NCBI GenBank assembly: GCA_002352485.1
Contig: DEIM01000191.1
Coordinates: 1 to 5,471 of the forward strand
Direction of reading: 5' to 3'
DNA length: 5,471 nucleotides
Source of the DNA: Candidatus Dadabacteria bacterium UBA2774
GTDB lineage: Bacteria > Desulfobacterota_D > UBA1144 > Nemesobacterales > UBA2774
The notes under the pieces were generated by a model, which did not search any database, was not told the origin of the DNA, and was given only the letters and a program-made list of their open reading frames with translations. A program made the translations under genes and the position numbers. Numbering within the stretch: position 1 is the first letter of the stretch; each line of letters starts with the position of its first letter. Positions 1 to 5,471 of the stretch are shown piece by piece.

Positions 1-1
1 G

Positions 2-1324
2 CCTTGTCTGAATTATTACATGGGACTCTGTCTGGGCCCATGCGCCGGAAAGACAGGGGAGGGGGAGTACGGGGAAGTGGTAGAGCAGGTAAAGATGTTT
101 TTGAGAGGGGAGAAAAAGGAGATAGGAAAGCTACTCAAAAAGAGTATGGAGAAGGCTTCTGAGGAGATGAGGTATGAAGACGCGGCTTCCTACAGGGATC
201 AAATGAGCCTCCTGGAAAAGAATCTTGACGGAGATATGCTCGTAACACCGGGAACTAAGGATGCGGACATTGTGGGTTTTTACAGGGAAGCGGAATATGT
301 CGAATTCTCAGTACTCTTTTTACGAGGGGGGAGCTTTGTAGACAATATTTCTCACTCCTTTAAGAATGCTCTTGGCGAAGACGAGGAGGTATTGGGGGAA
401 TTTCTTACCCGGTTTTACGGGGGTAATAGGTTTATACCAAGCGAGATAATGGTTCCCTTTGATATAGAGGGAAAAAAGAGTATTTCTGAATGGCTTTCGG
501 AAAAGCAGGGAAGGAAAGTAAGGGTGGATACGCCAAAGAGGGGGGGCAAAGTAAAGAAAGTGGAGCTCGCCAACCGTAACGCTCTTGAGAGTTACCAGAG
601 GAAACACGAAGAGGATTTAAGGGGCCTTGATTTACTGGAGAGGCTCAAATTATCCCTTCACCTAAAAGAACTCCCTATGGCTATAGAGTGTTACGATATA
701 TCAAATATACAGGGCTCATCGGCCGTTGCCTCGGCGGTGAGGTTTGAAAACGGGAGCCCCGCAAAAGAAAAATACAGGAAATTTAAGATTAAAACGGTAG
801 AGGGGCCGAACGACTATGCGATGATGTCAGAAGTGCTCAGCCGCCGTTTTGCGAGGGCTGAGCAGGATGGGTGGGAGATTCCCGAGCTTATTTTAGTTGA
901 TGGAGGAAAGGGGCAGCTTAACATAGCTCAGGCGGTATTGAGCGAGCTTGGCTATGAAGACAGGGTAGGCTTGGCATCGATAGCGAAGGGTAGGGCAGAG
1001 GGCGAAAGCGATAAGATATATATGTACGGCAGGAAAAACCCGATACTGTTTTCAAAAAACTCAAAGGCGCTGTTTTTGCTTATGAGGATAAGAGACGAGG
1101 CGCACAGGTTCGCAATCACGTATCATAAGAAGCTAAGAGGCAAAAAGGCCGTAGCCTCTGAGCTCGACGGTATACCCGGTATAGGGCCTAAGCGAAAAAA
1201 GGAGCTTATAAAGTATTTCAGGACAGTGTCCAAGATACGCAGCGCTGACATCGATGACATAACGGCTGTGCCGGGGCTCAATACTAAGCTTGCAGAGGTT
1301 TTAAAAGAGTACCTAGTCGGGTAA
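2..1324 (+). CDS. uvrC: UvrABC system protein C (excinuclease subunit C), 5'-truncated by window edge
   Basis: UvrC is the dual-incision nuclease of nucleotide excision repair, recruited by the UvrB-DNA complex in the cytoplasm. About 440 residues are visible; the family is usually near 600, so the N-terminal GIY-YIG nuclease (3' incision) lies outside the window. The frame is open from base 2, so the ATG at 20 is internal. Numbering from that Met: the stretch PCLNYYMGLCLGPC (bases 2-43) carries three cysteines matching the cluster reported to bind iron-sulfur in E. coli UvrC. A UVR segment lies at about 33-68 (RYEDAA at 51-56). The RNase H-like 5'-incision domain shows ECYDISN (D226), ILVDGGKGQ (D294) and RDEAHRFA (H362), matching the family's Asp-Asp-His catalytic triad. 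Tandem helix-hairpin-helix motifs follow (GIPGIGP 384-390, AVPGLN 416-421). Arginine codons are mainly AGG/AGA. The gene converges on uvrB with an 8-base gap. Identification is secure. Confidence 0.97.
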   Translation, partial: PCLNYYMGLCLGPCAGKTGEGEYGEVVEQVKMFLRGEKKEIGKLLKKSMEKASEEMRYEDAASYRDQMSLLEKNLDGDMLVTPGTKDADIVGFYREAEYVEFSVLFLRGGSFVDNISHSFKNALGEDEEVLGEFLTRFYGGNRFIPSEIMVPFDIEGKKSISEWLSEKQGRKVRVDTPKRGGKVKKVELANRNALESYQRKHEEDLRGLDLLERLKLSLHLKELPMAIECYDISNIQGSSAVASAVRFENGSPAKEKYRKFKIKTVEGPNDYAMMSEVLSRRFARAEQDGWEIPELILVDGGKGQLNIAQAVLSELGYEDRVGLASIAKGRAEGESDKIYMYGRKNPILFSKNSKALFLLMRIRDEAHRFAITYHKKLRGKKAVASELDGIPGIGPKRKKELIKYFRTVSKIRSADIDDITAVPGLNTKLAEVLKEYLVG

Positions 1325-1328
1325 AACC
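1297..1328. other. Inverted repeat at the uvrC/uvrB convergent junction
   Basis: GGTTTTA at 1297-1303 can pair with TAAAACC at 1322-1328, giving a 7-bp stem with an 18-base loop that spans the uvrC stop codon. An alternative pairing is AGAGGTT (1294-1300) with AACCTCT (1357-1363), which crosses the whole junction into the 3' end of uvrB. Neither stem is GC-rich and neither is followed by a clear uridine run on either strand. It is therefore only a weak candidate for a bidirectional terminator. Confidence 0.2.
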
Positions 1329-1332
1329 GTCC

Positions 1333-3366
1333 TTATGTGTTTTCTTGTCCACCTTTAACCTCTCCAAGATATTTTATCTCGAGCTCTCTGAGTTTTTTAA
1401 TCTCATCTCTTTTACCGGCCGCGTCTTCATACTGAAGTTTTTTTGCAGCTTCTTTCATTTCCCTACCTAGAGCGGCGATTTTTTTAGGTATCTTCTCTGG
1501 GGCTATATCAAGCTCTTCTTCTTTTTCCTCTAAGGGTACGGTGTAATAGTCGGCCTCATATATTGTAGCGAGGATATCGGTTACCGATTTCTTAATACTA
1601 GTGGGAGTAATGTTGTTGTCTATATTATACTTTTCCTGTATTATTCTACGCCTATCCGTCTCGCGGATAGCGTTTGCCATGGATGCGGTAACGGTGTCAG
1701 CGTACATGATCACTTTACCGTTTACGTTTCTCGCTGCGCGTCCGAATATCTGAATCAGCGAGGTTACAGAGCGCAAATAACCTTCTTTATCGGCATCAAG
1801 CACGGCAACAAGGGACACTTCGGGGATATCGAGGCCCTCTCTCAGAAGGTTAATTCCAACTAGCACATCGAATTTGCCAAGCCTGAGATCTCGTATGATC
1901 GCAATTCTCTCAAGCGTGTCTATATCCGAGTGAAGGTATCGGACTTTGACGCCGAGCTCTCTGTAATGATCACTCAGGTCTTCTGCCATTTGCTTGGTGA
2001 GCGTGGTGACAAGCACTCTTTCCTCGGCATTGACTCTAGAATGTATCTCTTCCAGGAGATCATCCACTTGCTTGTCTGCCGGCCTGACCTCGACCTTGGG
2101 GTCAGAGAGCCCCGTAGGGCGTATGATTTGCTCGGTTATAACACCTTGGACCATATCTATTTCATAGGGGCCGGGTGTGGCGGAAACGTATATGGTCTGA
2201 GGCTGTCTTTTTTCAAATTCGGAGAAATTAAGAGGTCTGTTATCGAGCGCCGAGGGCAATCTAAATCCATGCTCAACGAGGCTCAGCTTACGGCTCCTGT
2301 CCCCAGCGTACATGGCTCTTAACTGAGGGATCATCTGGTGGCTCTCGTCTATGATCATAAGAAAGTCGTCGGGGAAGTAATCAAGCAGTGTCCAGGGGGG
2401 CTGTCCCGAGAGCCGGCCTGAGATGTGTCTTGAATAATTCTCAATTCCGGAACAGAATCCCATATTGGCAAGCAGCTCGAGGTCAAAGTTTGTTTTTTCT
2501 TCGAGCCTTTGCTTCTCGACGTGCATACCCCTTTCTTGAAGGACCTCCAATCTTTCTTTAAGCTCTATTTTGATGTTGTCTATTGCTTTTTCGTGCCTGT
2601 ATTTGGGGGCTACGTAGTGTGAGCCAGGGTATATGGCAGCCTTAGGCATGGATCTGAGTGTTTTGCCTCTGAGGGGGTCAATCTCTTTAATCGAATCAAT
2701 CTGATCGCCGAAAAACTCTATCCTGATCGCAGTATTATCGTGGTGAGACGGGAATATGTCGACGATATCACCCTTTACGCGGAAGCTGCTCCTATGTAGC
2801 GTGACCCCGGTCCTCTCGTATTGGACTTCGGAGAGCTTCTGGAGGAGCTTGTCGCGCTCTATCTCCATACCTTCTTCCAGCATTGTGAGTAGGCCGTAGT
2901 AATGCATGGGGGCCCCGATACCGTAAATGCAGGATACGCTTGCTACTATGATTACGTCACGTCTTTCAAAGAGCGAAGTGGTAGAGGCGTGGCGGAGACG
3001 GTCAATGTGCTCGTTTACCTGAGAGTCTTTTTCAATGTACGTGTCGGTGGATGGGATGTAGGCCTCGGGCTGATAGTAGTCGTAGTAGCTTACGAAATAT
3101 CTGATGGAGTTTTCGGGGAAAAGCTCTTTTAGCTCACCGTAGAGCTGGGCTGCCAGGGTTTTATTGTGCGCGATGATGAGGGTAGGGCGCCCTAGCTTGG
3201 CTATAACGTTTGCTATGGTGAATGTCTTTCCGCTCCCTGTTACACCAAGCAGCACCTGATGCTTTTCCCCGCTGCGCACTCCTTCCGTAAGCTCTTTTAT
3301 AGCGGCGGGCTGGTCTCCGGTGGGGGAGAAGGGGCTATGAATTTTAAAGTCGCTTTTCATGATCAT
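1333..3366 (-). CDS. uvrB: UvrABC system protein B (excinuclease subunit B)
   Basis: UvrB is the damage-verifying ATPase of nucleotide excision repair. It is loaded by UvrA and then recruits UvrC. The 677 residues match the family length (E. coli 673). Visible in order: HSPFSPTGDQPAAI (10-23, Q-motif-like), Walker A GVTGSGKT (41-48), the aromatic beta-hairpin SYYDYYQPEAYIP (93-105) that inserts between DNA strands, the UvrA-interacting domain (about 160-250, RVKGDIVDIFP at 196-206), DESH (340-343), SATPG (395-399), motif V GINLLREGLDIPEV (504-517), motif VI GRAARN (542-547), a YAD/RRR region (555-580) and a C-terminal UVR domain (about 625-660, LQYEDAAGKRDE). Motif VI is preceded by RSVTSLIQIF, where RSE.SLIQTI is usual. 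The start may be the ATG at 3366 or the one two codons later at 3360, which has a weak GGA 5 bases upstream; neither has a strong ribosome binding site. An in-frame TAA 12 codons upstream excludes a longer form. The product is complete and looks functional. Confidence 0.98.
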   Translation of the reverse strand: MIMKSDFKIHSPFSPTGDQPAAIKELTEGVRSGEKHQVLLGVTGSGKTFTIANVIAKLGRPTLIIAHNKTLAAQLYGELKELFPENSIRYFVSYYDYYQPEAYIPSTDTYIEKDSQVNEHIDRLRHASTTSLFERRDVIIVASVSCIYGIGAPMHYYGLLTMLEEGMEIERDKLLQKLSEVQYERTGVTLHRSSFRVKGDIVDIFPSHHDNTAIRIEFFGDQIDSIKEIDPLRGKTLRSMPKAAIYPGSHYVAPKYRHEKAIDNIKIELKERLEVLQERGMHVEKQRLEEKTNFDLELLANMGFCSGIENYSRHISGRLSGQPPWTLLDYFPDDFLMIIDESHQMIPQLRAMYAGDRSRKLSLVEHGFRLPSALDNRPLNFSEFEKRQPQTIYVSATPGPYEIDMVQGVITEQIIRPTGLSDPKVEVRPADKQVDDLLEEIHSRVNAEERVLVTTLTKQMAEDLSDHYRELGVKVRYLHSDIDTLERIAIIRDLRLGKFDVLVGINLLREGLDIPEVSLVAVLDADKEGYLRSVTSLIQIFGRAARNVNGKVIMYADTVTASMANAIRETDRRRIIQEKYNIDNNITPTSIKKSVTDILATIYEADYYTVPLEEKEEELDIAPEKIPKKIAALGREMKEAAKKLQYEDAAGKRDEIKKLRELEIKYLGEVKGGQENT

Positions 3367-3424
3367 CCATGAAAGAAGTTTAGCATAGCTGTCAAAAGGG
3401 GCTTAAAAATAATGCCGGAACCTT

Positions 3425-3526
3425 TTATGATATAACGAGTATGGCACTTAACTTTATGGTTTCACCCCCGTAGGTTTGAGCTTGTATTTCAGGTGCCTTG
3501 TCTTCGATACTTAAGGTTGTGGACAT
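3425..3526 (-). pseudogene. Truncated peroxiredoxin-like (AhpC/TSA, Bcp type) N-terminus
   Basis: This frame encodes 33 residues beginning MSTTLSIEDKAPEIQ, with GGETIKLS at 20-27, and then ends in TAA. The arrangement DKAP, a short hydrophobic/polar stretch, then GETIKLS is the characteristic start of Bcp/AhpC-TSA peroxiredoxins (compare GDKAPDF...GETVSLS), thiol peroxidases that reduce hydroperoxides. Those proteins run to about 150 residues with the peroxidatic cysteine near residue 45. Here the frame stops before that cysteine, and none of the three downstream frames before uvrB continues the fold, so peroxidase activity is not possible. The start has a strong GGAGGA 7 bases upstream and a good -10 hexamer. 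It ends 58 bases before uvrB on the same strand. I read it as the stranded 5' end of a deleted peroxiredoxin gene. It could still be translated, and could instead be a short leader frame for uvrB. The family call rests on about 25 residues read by eye. Confidence 0.45.
3427..3432 (-). promoter_or_regulatory. Possible -10 element for uvrB
   Basis: On the - strand this reads TATCAT, five of six matches to TATAAT, placing a transcript start roughly 50-55 bases before uvrB. No convincing -35 hexamer lies 15-19 bases further upstream, and the element overlaps the end of the small frame 3425-3526. Weak candidate only. Confidence 0.18.
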
Positions 3527-3533
3527 TGGAAGT

Positions 3534-3539
3534 TCCTCC
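3534..3539 (-). promoter_or_regulatory. Strong ribosome binding site GGAGGA of the small peroxiredoxin-like frame
   Basis: On the - strand GGAGGA is followed by 7 bases and then ATG at 3526-3524, an ideal Shine-Dalgarno spacing. It is the best ribosome binding site in the window; the start codons of uvrB and the ATPase gene lack anything comparable. It supports the small frame having been a real gene start. Confidence 0.6.
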
Positions 3540-3559
3540 GTTCTGGAAGTTTGAAATTG

Positions 3560-3565
3560 AGTATA
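3560..3565 (-). promoter_or_regulatory. Candidate -10 hexamer TATACT ahead of the small frame and uvrB
   Basis: TATACT on the - strand matches TATAAT at five of six positions. It would start transcription near base 3553, leaving about 27 bases of leader containing the GGAGGA site before the ATG at 3526. No good -35 box is seen 16-18 bases upstream; that position is occupied by an AACTTCC copy, which could be an activator site. If active, it would also read into uvrB. Confidence 0.35.
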
Positions 3566-3720
3566 GCTGACTTATGAAATTGCGGAAGTTTGAGATTTTT
3601 CAGGGCGAAAATCTTTCCCCATTACTTAAAGTTGATTCTTAAATATCGATTTTTTATCCACATCTGTTGAGACGTCAGTTTAAGACTCGGGTTTAACTTA
3701 TCGAAAAAAGAAGAAAGATT

Positions 3721-5163
3721 TTATCTACGGCGCCTTCCACCAAGGAGAGAGCCTAGGACGCCCCGGACTAACTCTGTTGCTATCCTGCTACCAAGCGAGC
3801 GAGCGGCGCTTTTCGTCATTGCCTCTATTGCGGTGTCGCTTCTCCGGGTGCGCTTCTTTTTTTTGGGCGGAGGGTTTTTAGGGGCGCTCTCGGCCCGTTT
3901 TTTTAGGAGCTCGTAAGCAGACTCACGGTCTATAGTCTTTTCATAAACTCCGATCACAAGGGAATTGTTGATTATGAGGGTGCGCTCCTGGGGAGTGACG
4001 GGGCCCATTCGACTAAACGGGGGGCGGATGAGCGCTCGCTCTACGACTTTCGGCCGGCCTTTCTCGTCAAGGAAAGACACGAGGGCCTCACCTACACCTA
4101 GCTCCGTTATGATGGTTTCAGTATCCAGTGCAGGGTTAATTCTAAAAGTCTCGGCTGCAGCTCTGACGGCCTTTTGATCGCGGGGAGTGTATGCGCGGAG
4201 CGCGTGCTGAACACGGTTTCCGAGCTGTCCCAGAACAGCGTCGGGTATGTCTAGCGGGTTCTGGGTGACGAAATAAACCCCGACACCTTTTGAGCGGATA
4301 AGCCGCGCTACCTGCTCTATTTTCTCTAAAAGGGCTTTAGGGGCCTTATTGAAAAGAAGATGGGCTTCGTCAAAAAAGAATATTAGTTTTGGTTTTTCAG
4401 GATCTCCCACTTCGGGCATTTGCTCGAACAGCTCTGAGAGGAGCCAGAGTAGAAACGTCGCGTACAGCCTGGGTGAGCGGATCAGTTTGTCCGCGGAAAG
4501 GATGTTAATAATGCCGTTTCCGTTGGAGTCTGTCTGAAGAAAGTCATCCAGGTCGAGCGCTGGCTCTCCGAAAAATACGTCTCCTCCTTCGTTCTCGAGT
4601 GAAATCAGGTTGCGCTGTATGGCCCCGATGCTGGCACGGGAGATGTTCCCGTACTCTGTTTTATACTGCGGCGCGTTGTCGCCTACATGTTTTATCATAG
4701 ATCTCAGGTCCTTTAGATCCAGGAGGAGAAGGCCGTTATCATCGGCGATCTCGAATACAAGCGTCAGTACCCCCGACTGCGTATCGTTTAGGTTCAGAAG
4801 CCGGCTTAGAAGTAGGGGGCCCATTTCGGAAATTGTAGTGCGGATCGGGTGGCCCTTTTCACCGAAAAGATCCCAGAAGGCAACTGGGGACTCACTGAAA
4901 TTGAAATCTGAGAGGCCGATAGTGTTAACGCGCTCATCTATCTTCGGATGCTCTTTCCCAGGACTAGAGAGCCCGGCCAGGTCTCCCTTTACGTCCGACA
5001 GAAAAACCGGGACCCCGAGCCTGCTGAAGTTCTCTGACAACACCTGTAGAGTGACTGTCTTACCGGTTCCGGTGGCTCCTGCGATAAGGCCGTGCCTGTT
5101 TGCCATGTGCGGTAGTATAAAGAGCTCGTGCTCGCCCTTAGCTGCTATTATTGTAGGATTCAT
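3721..5163 (-). CDS. yjgR: HerA-like P-loop ATPase, YjgR/DUF853 family
   Basis: The 480-residue protein matches the YjgR (DUF853, HerA-like C-terminal) family in length and motifs; E. coli YjgR is about 500 residues. The N-terminus reads ELFILPHMANRHGLIAGATGTGKT, with Walker A GATGTGKT at 29-36 and the family motif SDVKGDLAGL at 56-65. Walker B is LIFFFDEAH (260-268, D265/E266), followed by ARLIRSKGVGVYFVTQNP (286-303), a sensor-like segment, and GNRVQHALRAYTPRDQKAV (315-333). A Pro/Lys-rich linker (about 426-441) leads to a conserved basic tail ending GSLLGGRRRR. No signal peptide or membrane segment is visible, so it is probably cytoplasmic. HerA relatives are hexameric DNA-translocating ATPases, but the role of YjgR proteins is not established to my knowledge. 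The ATG at 5163 is the only suitable start, because an in-frame TAA lies at 5178-5176; no Shine-Dalgarno site precedes it. The gene follows nfo by 43 bases on the same strand, suggesting co-transcription. Confidence 0.9.
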   Translation of the reverse strand: MNPTIIAAKGEHELFILPHMANRHGLIAGATGTGKTVTLQVLSENFSRLGVPVFLSDVKGDLAGLSSPGKEHPKIDERVNTIGLSDFNFSESPVAFWDLFGEKGHPIRTTISEMGPLLLSRLLNLNDTQSGVLTLVFEIADDNGLLLLDLKDLRSMIKHVGDNAPQYKTEYGNISRASIGAIQRNLISLENEGGDVFFGEPALDLDDFLQTDSNGNGIINILSADKLIRSPRLYATFLLWLLSELFEQMPEVGDPEKPKLIFFFDEAHLLFNKAPKALLEKIEQVARLIRSKGVGVYFVTQNPLDIPDAVLGQLGNRVQHALRAYTPRDQKAVRAAAETFRINPALDTETIITELGVGEALVSFLDEKGRPKVVERALIRPPFSRMGPVTPQERTLIINNSLVIGVYEKTIDRESAYELLKKRAESAPKNPPPKKKKRTRRSDTAIEAMTKSAARSLGSRIATELVRGVLGSLLGGRRRR

Positions 5164-5180
5164 GCCGATTAATAATTACT

Positions 5181-5186
5181 ACTATA
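5181..5186 (-). promoter_or_regulatory. Possible -10 hexamer TATAGT just upstream of the ATPase gene
   Basis: On the - strand TATAGT matches TATAAT at five of six positions. Transcription would begin about 10 bases before the ATG at 5163, giving an almost leaderless mRNA, which would fit the absence of a Shine-Dalgarno site. No good -35 hexamer is seen 17 bases upstream. Read-through from nfo is an equally good explanation for expression. Confidence 0.2.
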
Positions 5187-5206
5187 GAGAGGATTGTAAA
5201 GCGGGG

Positions 5207-5471
5207 TTAGGATTTTGATAAGAGACCCTTTCTGAGGCGTTTTAAGAGGGCTATATCGGTAGCTACCTTGTCGGGAGGCAGCTCTGCTATCATGTTCAGG
5301 TTTTTAAGCTCAGGATGGCTTAAAATGGCTTTAAAGCCTTCTATGCCGACCTTGCCCTTGCCTATGTGCTCGTGACGGTCTTTTCTCTCTCCCAGATCAG
5401 CTTTGGAATCGTTTCCGTGTATCAGTTTTACCCGGGTCATGCCTACGGTTCGCGAGATAACATCTAGAGTG
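5207..5471 (-). CDS. nfo: Deoxyribonuclease IV (endonuclease IV), C-terminal part, 5' end beyond window
   Basis: Nfo is a zinc-dependent AP endonuclease that cuts the backbone 5' to abasic sites in base excision repair. The frame is open to the window edge, so the Met at 5440 is internal; 10 more in-frame residues (TLDVISRTVG) precede it. Numbered from that Met, the metal-ligand signatures of the family's C-terminal third are present: KLIHGNDSK (H8, the H216 equivalent of E. coli), KDRHEHIGKG (D21 and H23, equivalents of D229 and H231) and MIAELPP (E53, the E261 equivalent). About 87 residues are visible out of a typical 280. IHGNDSK has Gly where Leu or Ala is common, a minor variation. The end, LLKRLRKGLLSKS, is normal for the family. 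It lies 43 bases before the HerA-like ATPase gene on the same strand and probably heads that transcription unit. Confidence 0.93.
   Translation of the reverse strand, partial: TLDVISRTVGMTRVKLIHGNDSKADLGERKDRHEHIGKGKVGIEGFKAILSHPELKNLNMIAELPPDKVATDIALLKRLRKGLLSKS

Larger units (their letters stand above)
3528..3597 (-). repeat. Three AACTTCC direct copies upstream of the small frame
   Basis: On the - strand AACTTCC occurs at 3590-3584, 3551-3545 and 3534-3528. The first two belong to a longer imperfect 14-base repeat (positions 3584-3597 and 3545-3558 with one difference), spaced 39 bases apart. The copies flank the candidate -10 hexamer, and the last overlaps the end of the ribosome binding site. 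They could be operator half-sites or chance similarity in AT-rich DNA. Confidence 0.3.
3527..3720. other. Intergenic DNA between the ATPase gene and the peroxiredoxin-like frame
   Basis: This is AT-rich sequence with no credible coding frame beyond very short ones. It contains the AACTTCC copies and -10 hexamer described separately, and a small AT-rich hairpin (GATTTT 3594-3599 with AAAATC 3608-3613). Directly after the stop codon of the ATPase gene, the - strand has a pyrimidine-rich run (3702-3720) with a T6 block. No stable GC stem precedes it, so I do not call a terminator. I see nothing resembling an RNA gene. Confidence 0.5.

Noticed and set aside
1930..2322. A 130-codon open frame on the + strand opposite uvrB
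   Set aside because: It lies wholly antisense to conserved UvrB motifs and shows no domain or ribosome binding site worth calling.
3390..3395. Perfect TTGACA on the - strand upstream of uvrB as a -35 box
   Set aside because: The hexamer 16-18 bases downstream (around TCATGG) does not resemble TATAAT, and the implied start would fall on the uvrB start codon.
3532..3543. GTTC-N4-GTTC as a LexA/SOS box for uvrB
   Set aside because: It is a direct repeat with a 4-base gap. The Gram-positive box is the inverted GAAC-N4-GTTC and the alphaproteobacterial one is GTTC-N7-GTTC; neither matches. No CTG-N10-CAG site of the E. coli type was noticed.
3572..3622. A 16-codon frame on the - strand in the intergenic region
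   Set aside because: It has no ribosome binding site and no recognisable product; chance is the simplest explanation.
3667..3695. Inverted repeat AGTTTAA/TTTAACT as a terminator for the ATPase gene
   Set aside because: The stem is short and AT-rich with a mismatch, and on the - strand it is followed by GACGTC rather than a T run; the T-rich tract lies before it, not after.
4610..5218. A 202-codon open frame on the + strand opposite the HerA-like ATPase gene
   Set aside because: It is a low-complexity, Ser/Arg/Pro-rich translation antisense to a clearly conserved gene, with no recognisable domain; a shadow of that gene's codon pattern.

Overview
The window is an ordinary bacterial chromosomal segment devoted to DNA repair. 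It carries the 3' part of uvrC on the + strand. On the - strand lie complete uvrB, a short truncated peroxiredoxin-like reading frame, a complete gene for a YjgR/DUF853-family HerA-like ATPase, and the 3' part of nfo (endonuclease IV). Base composition is moderate and arginine codons in uvrC are mostly AGG/AGA. There are no RNA genes, CRISPR arrays or insertion sequences that I can see. The protein set says Bacteria. I cannot name a phylum from the sequence alone; a Gram-negative lineage is plausible because YjgR-type ATPases are familiar there, but this is inference.

Layout: bases 2-1324 encode about 440 residues of UvrC, whose GIY-YIG domain lies outside the window. Only 8 bases separate its stop codon from the stop codon of uvrB (1333-3366, - strand), so the two genes converge tail to tail. 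Upstream of uvrB is a 354-base interval (3367-3720). It contains a 33-codon frame (3425-3526, -) with a strong GGAGGA ribosome binding site. Its product looks like the first ~30 residues of an AhpC/TSA or Bcp peroxiredoxin, ending before the catalytic cysteine. The rest of the interval is AT-rich, with three AACTTCC copies and a good -10 hexamer ahead of the small frame. Then comes the HerA-like ATPase (3721-5163, -) and, 43 bases further upstream on the same strand, the end of nfo (5207 to beyond 5471).

Functionally, UvrB and UvrC are two of the three Uvr(A)BC nucleotide excision repair proteins: UvrB verifies damage and UvrC makes both incisions. Nfo cuts at abasic sites in base excision repair. 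The YjgR-like ATPase has no firmly established role; its place directly after nfo suggests, but does not prove, a DNA-related job. I see no previously undescribed system. The most interesting item is the peroxiredoxin-like remnant or leader frame in front of uvrB.
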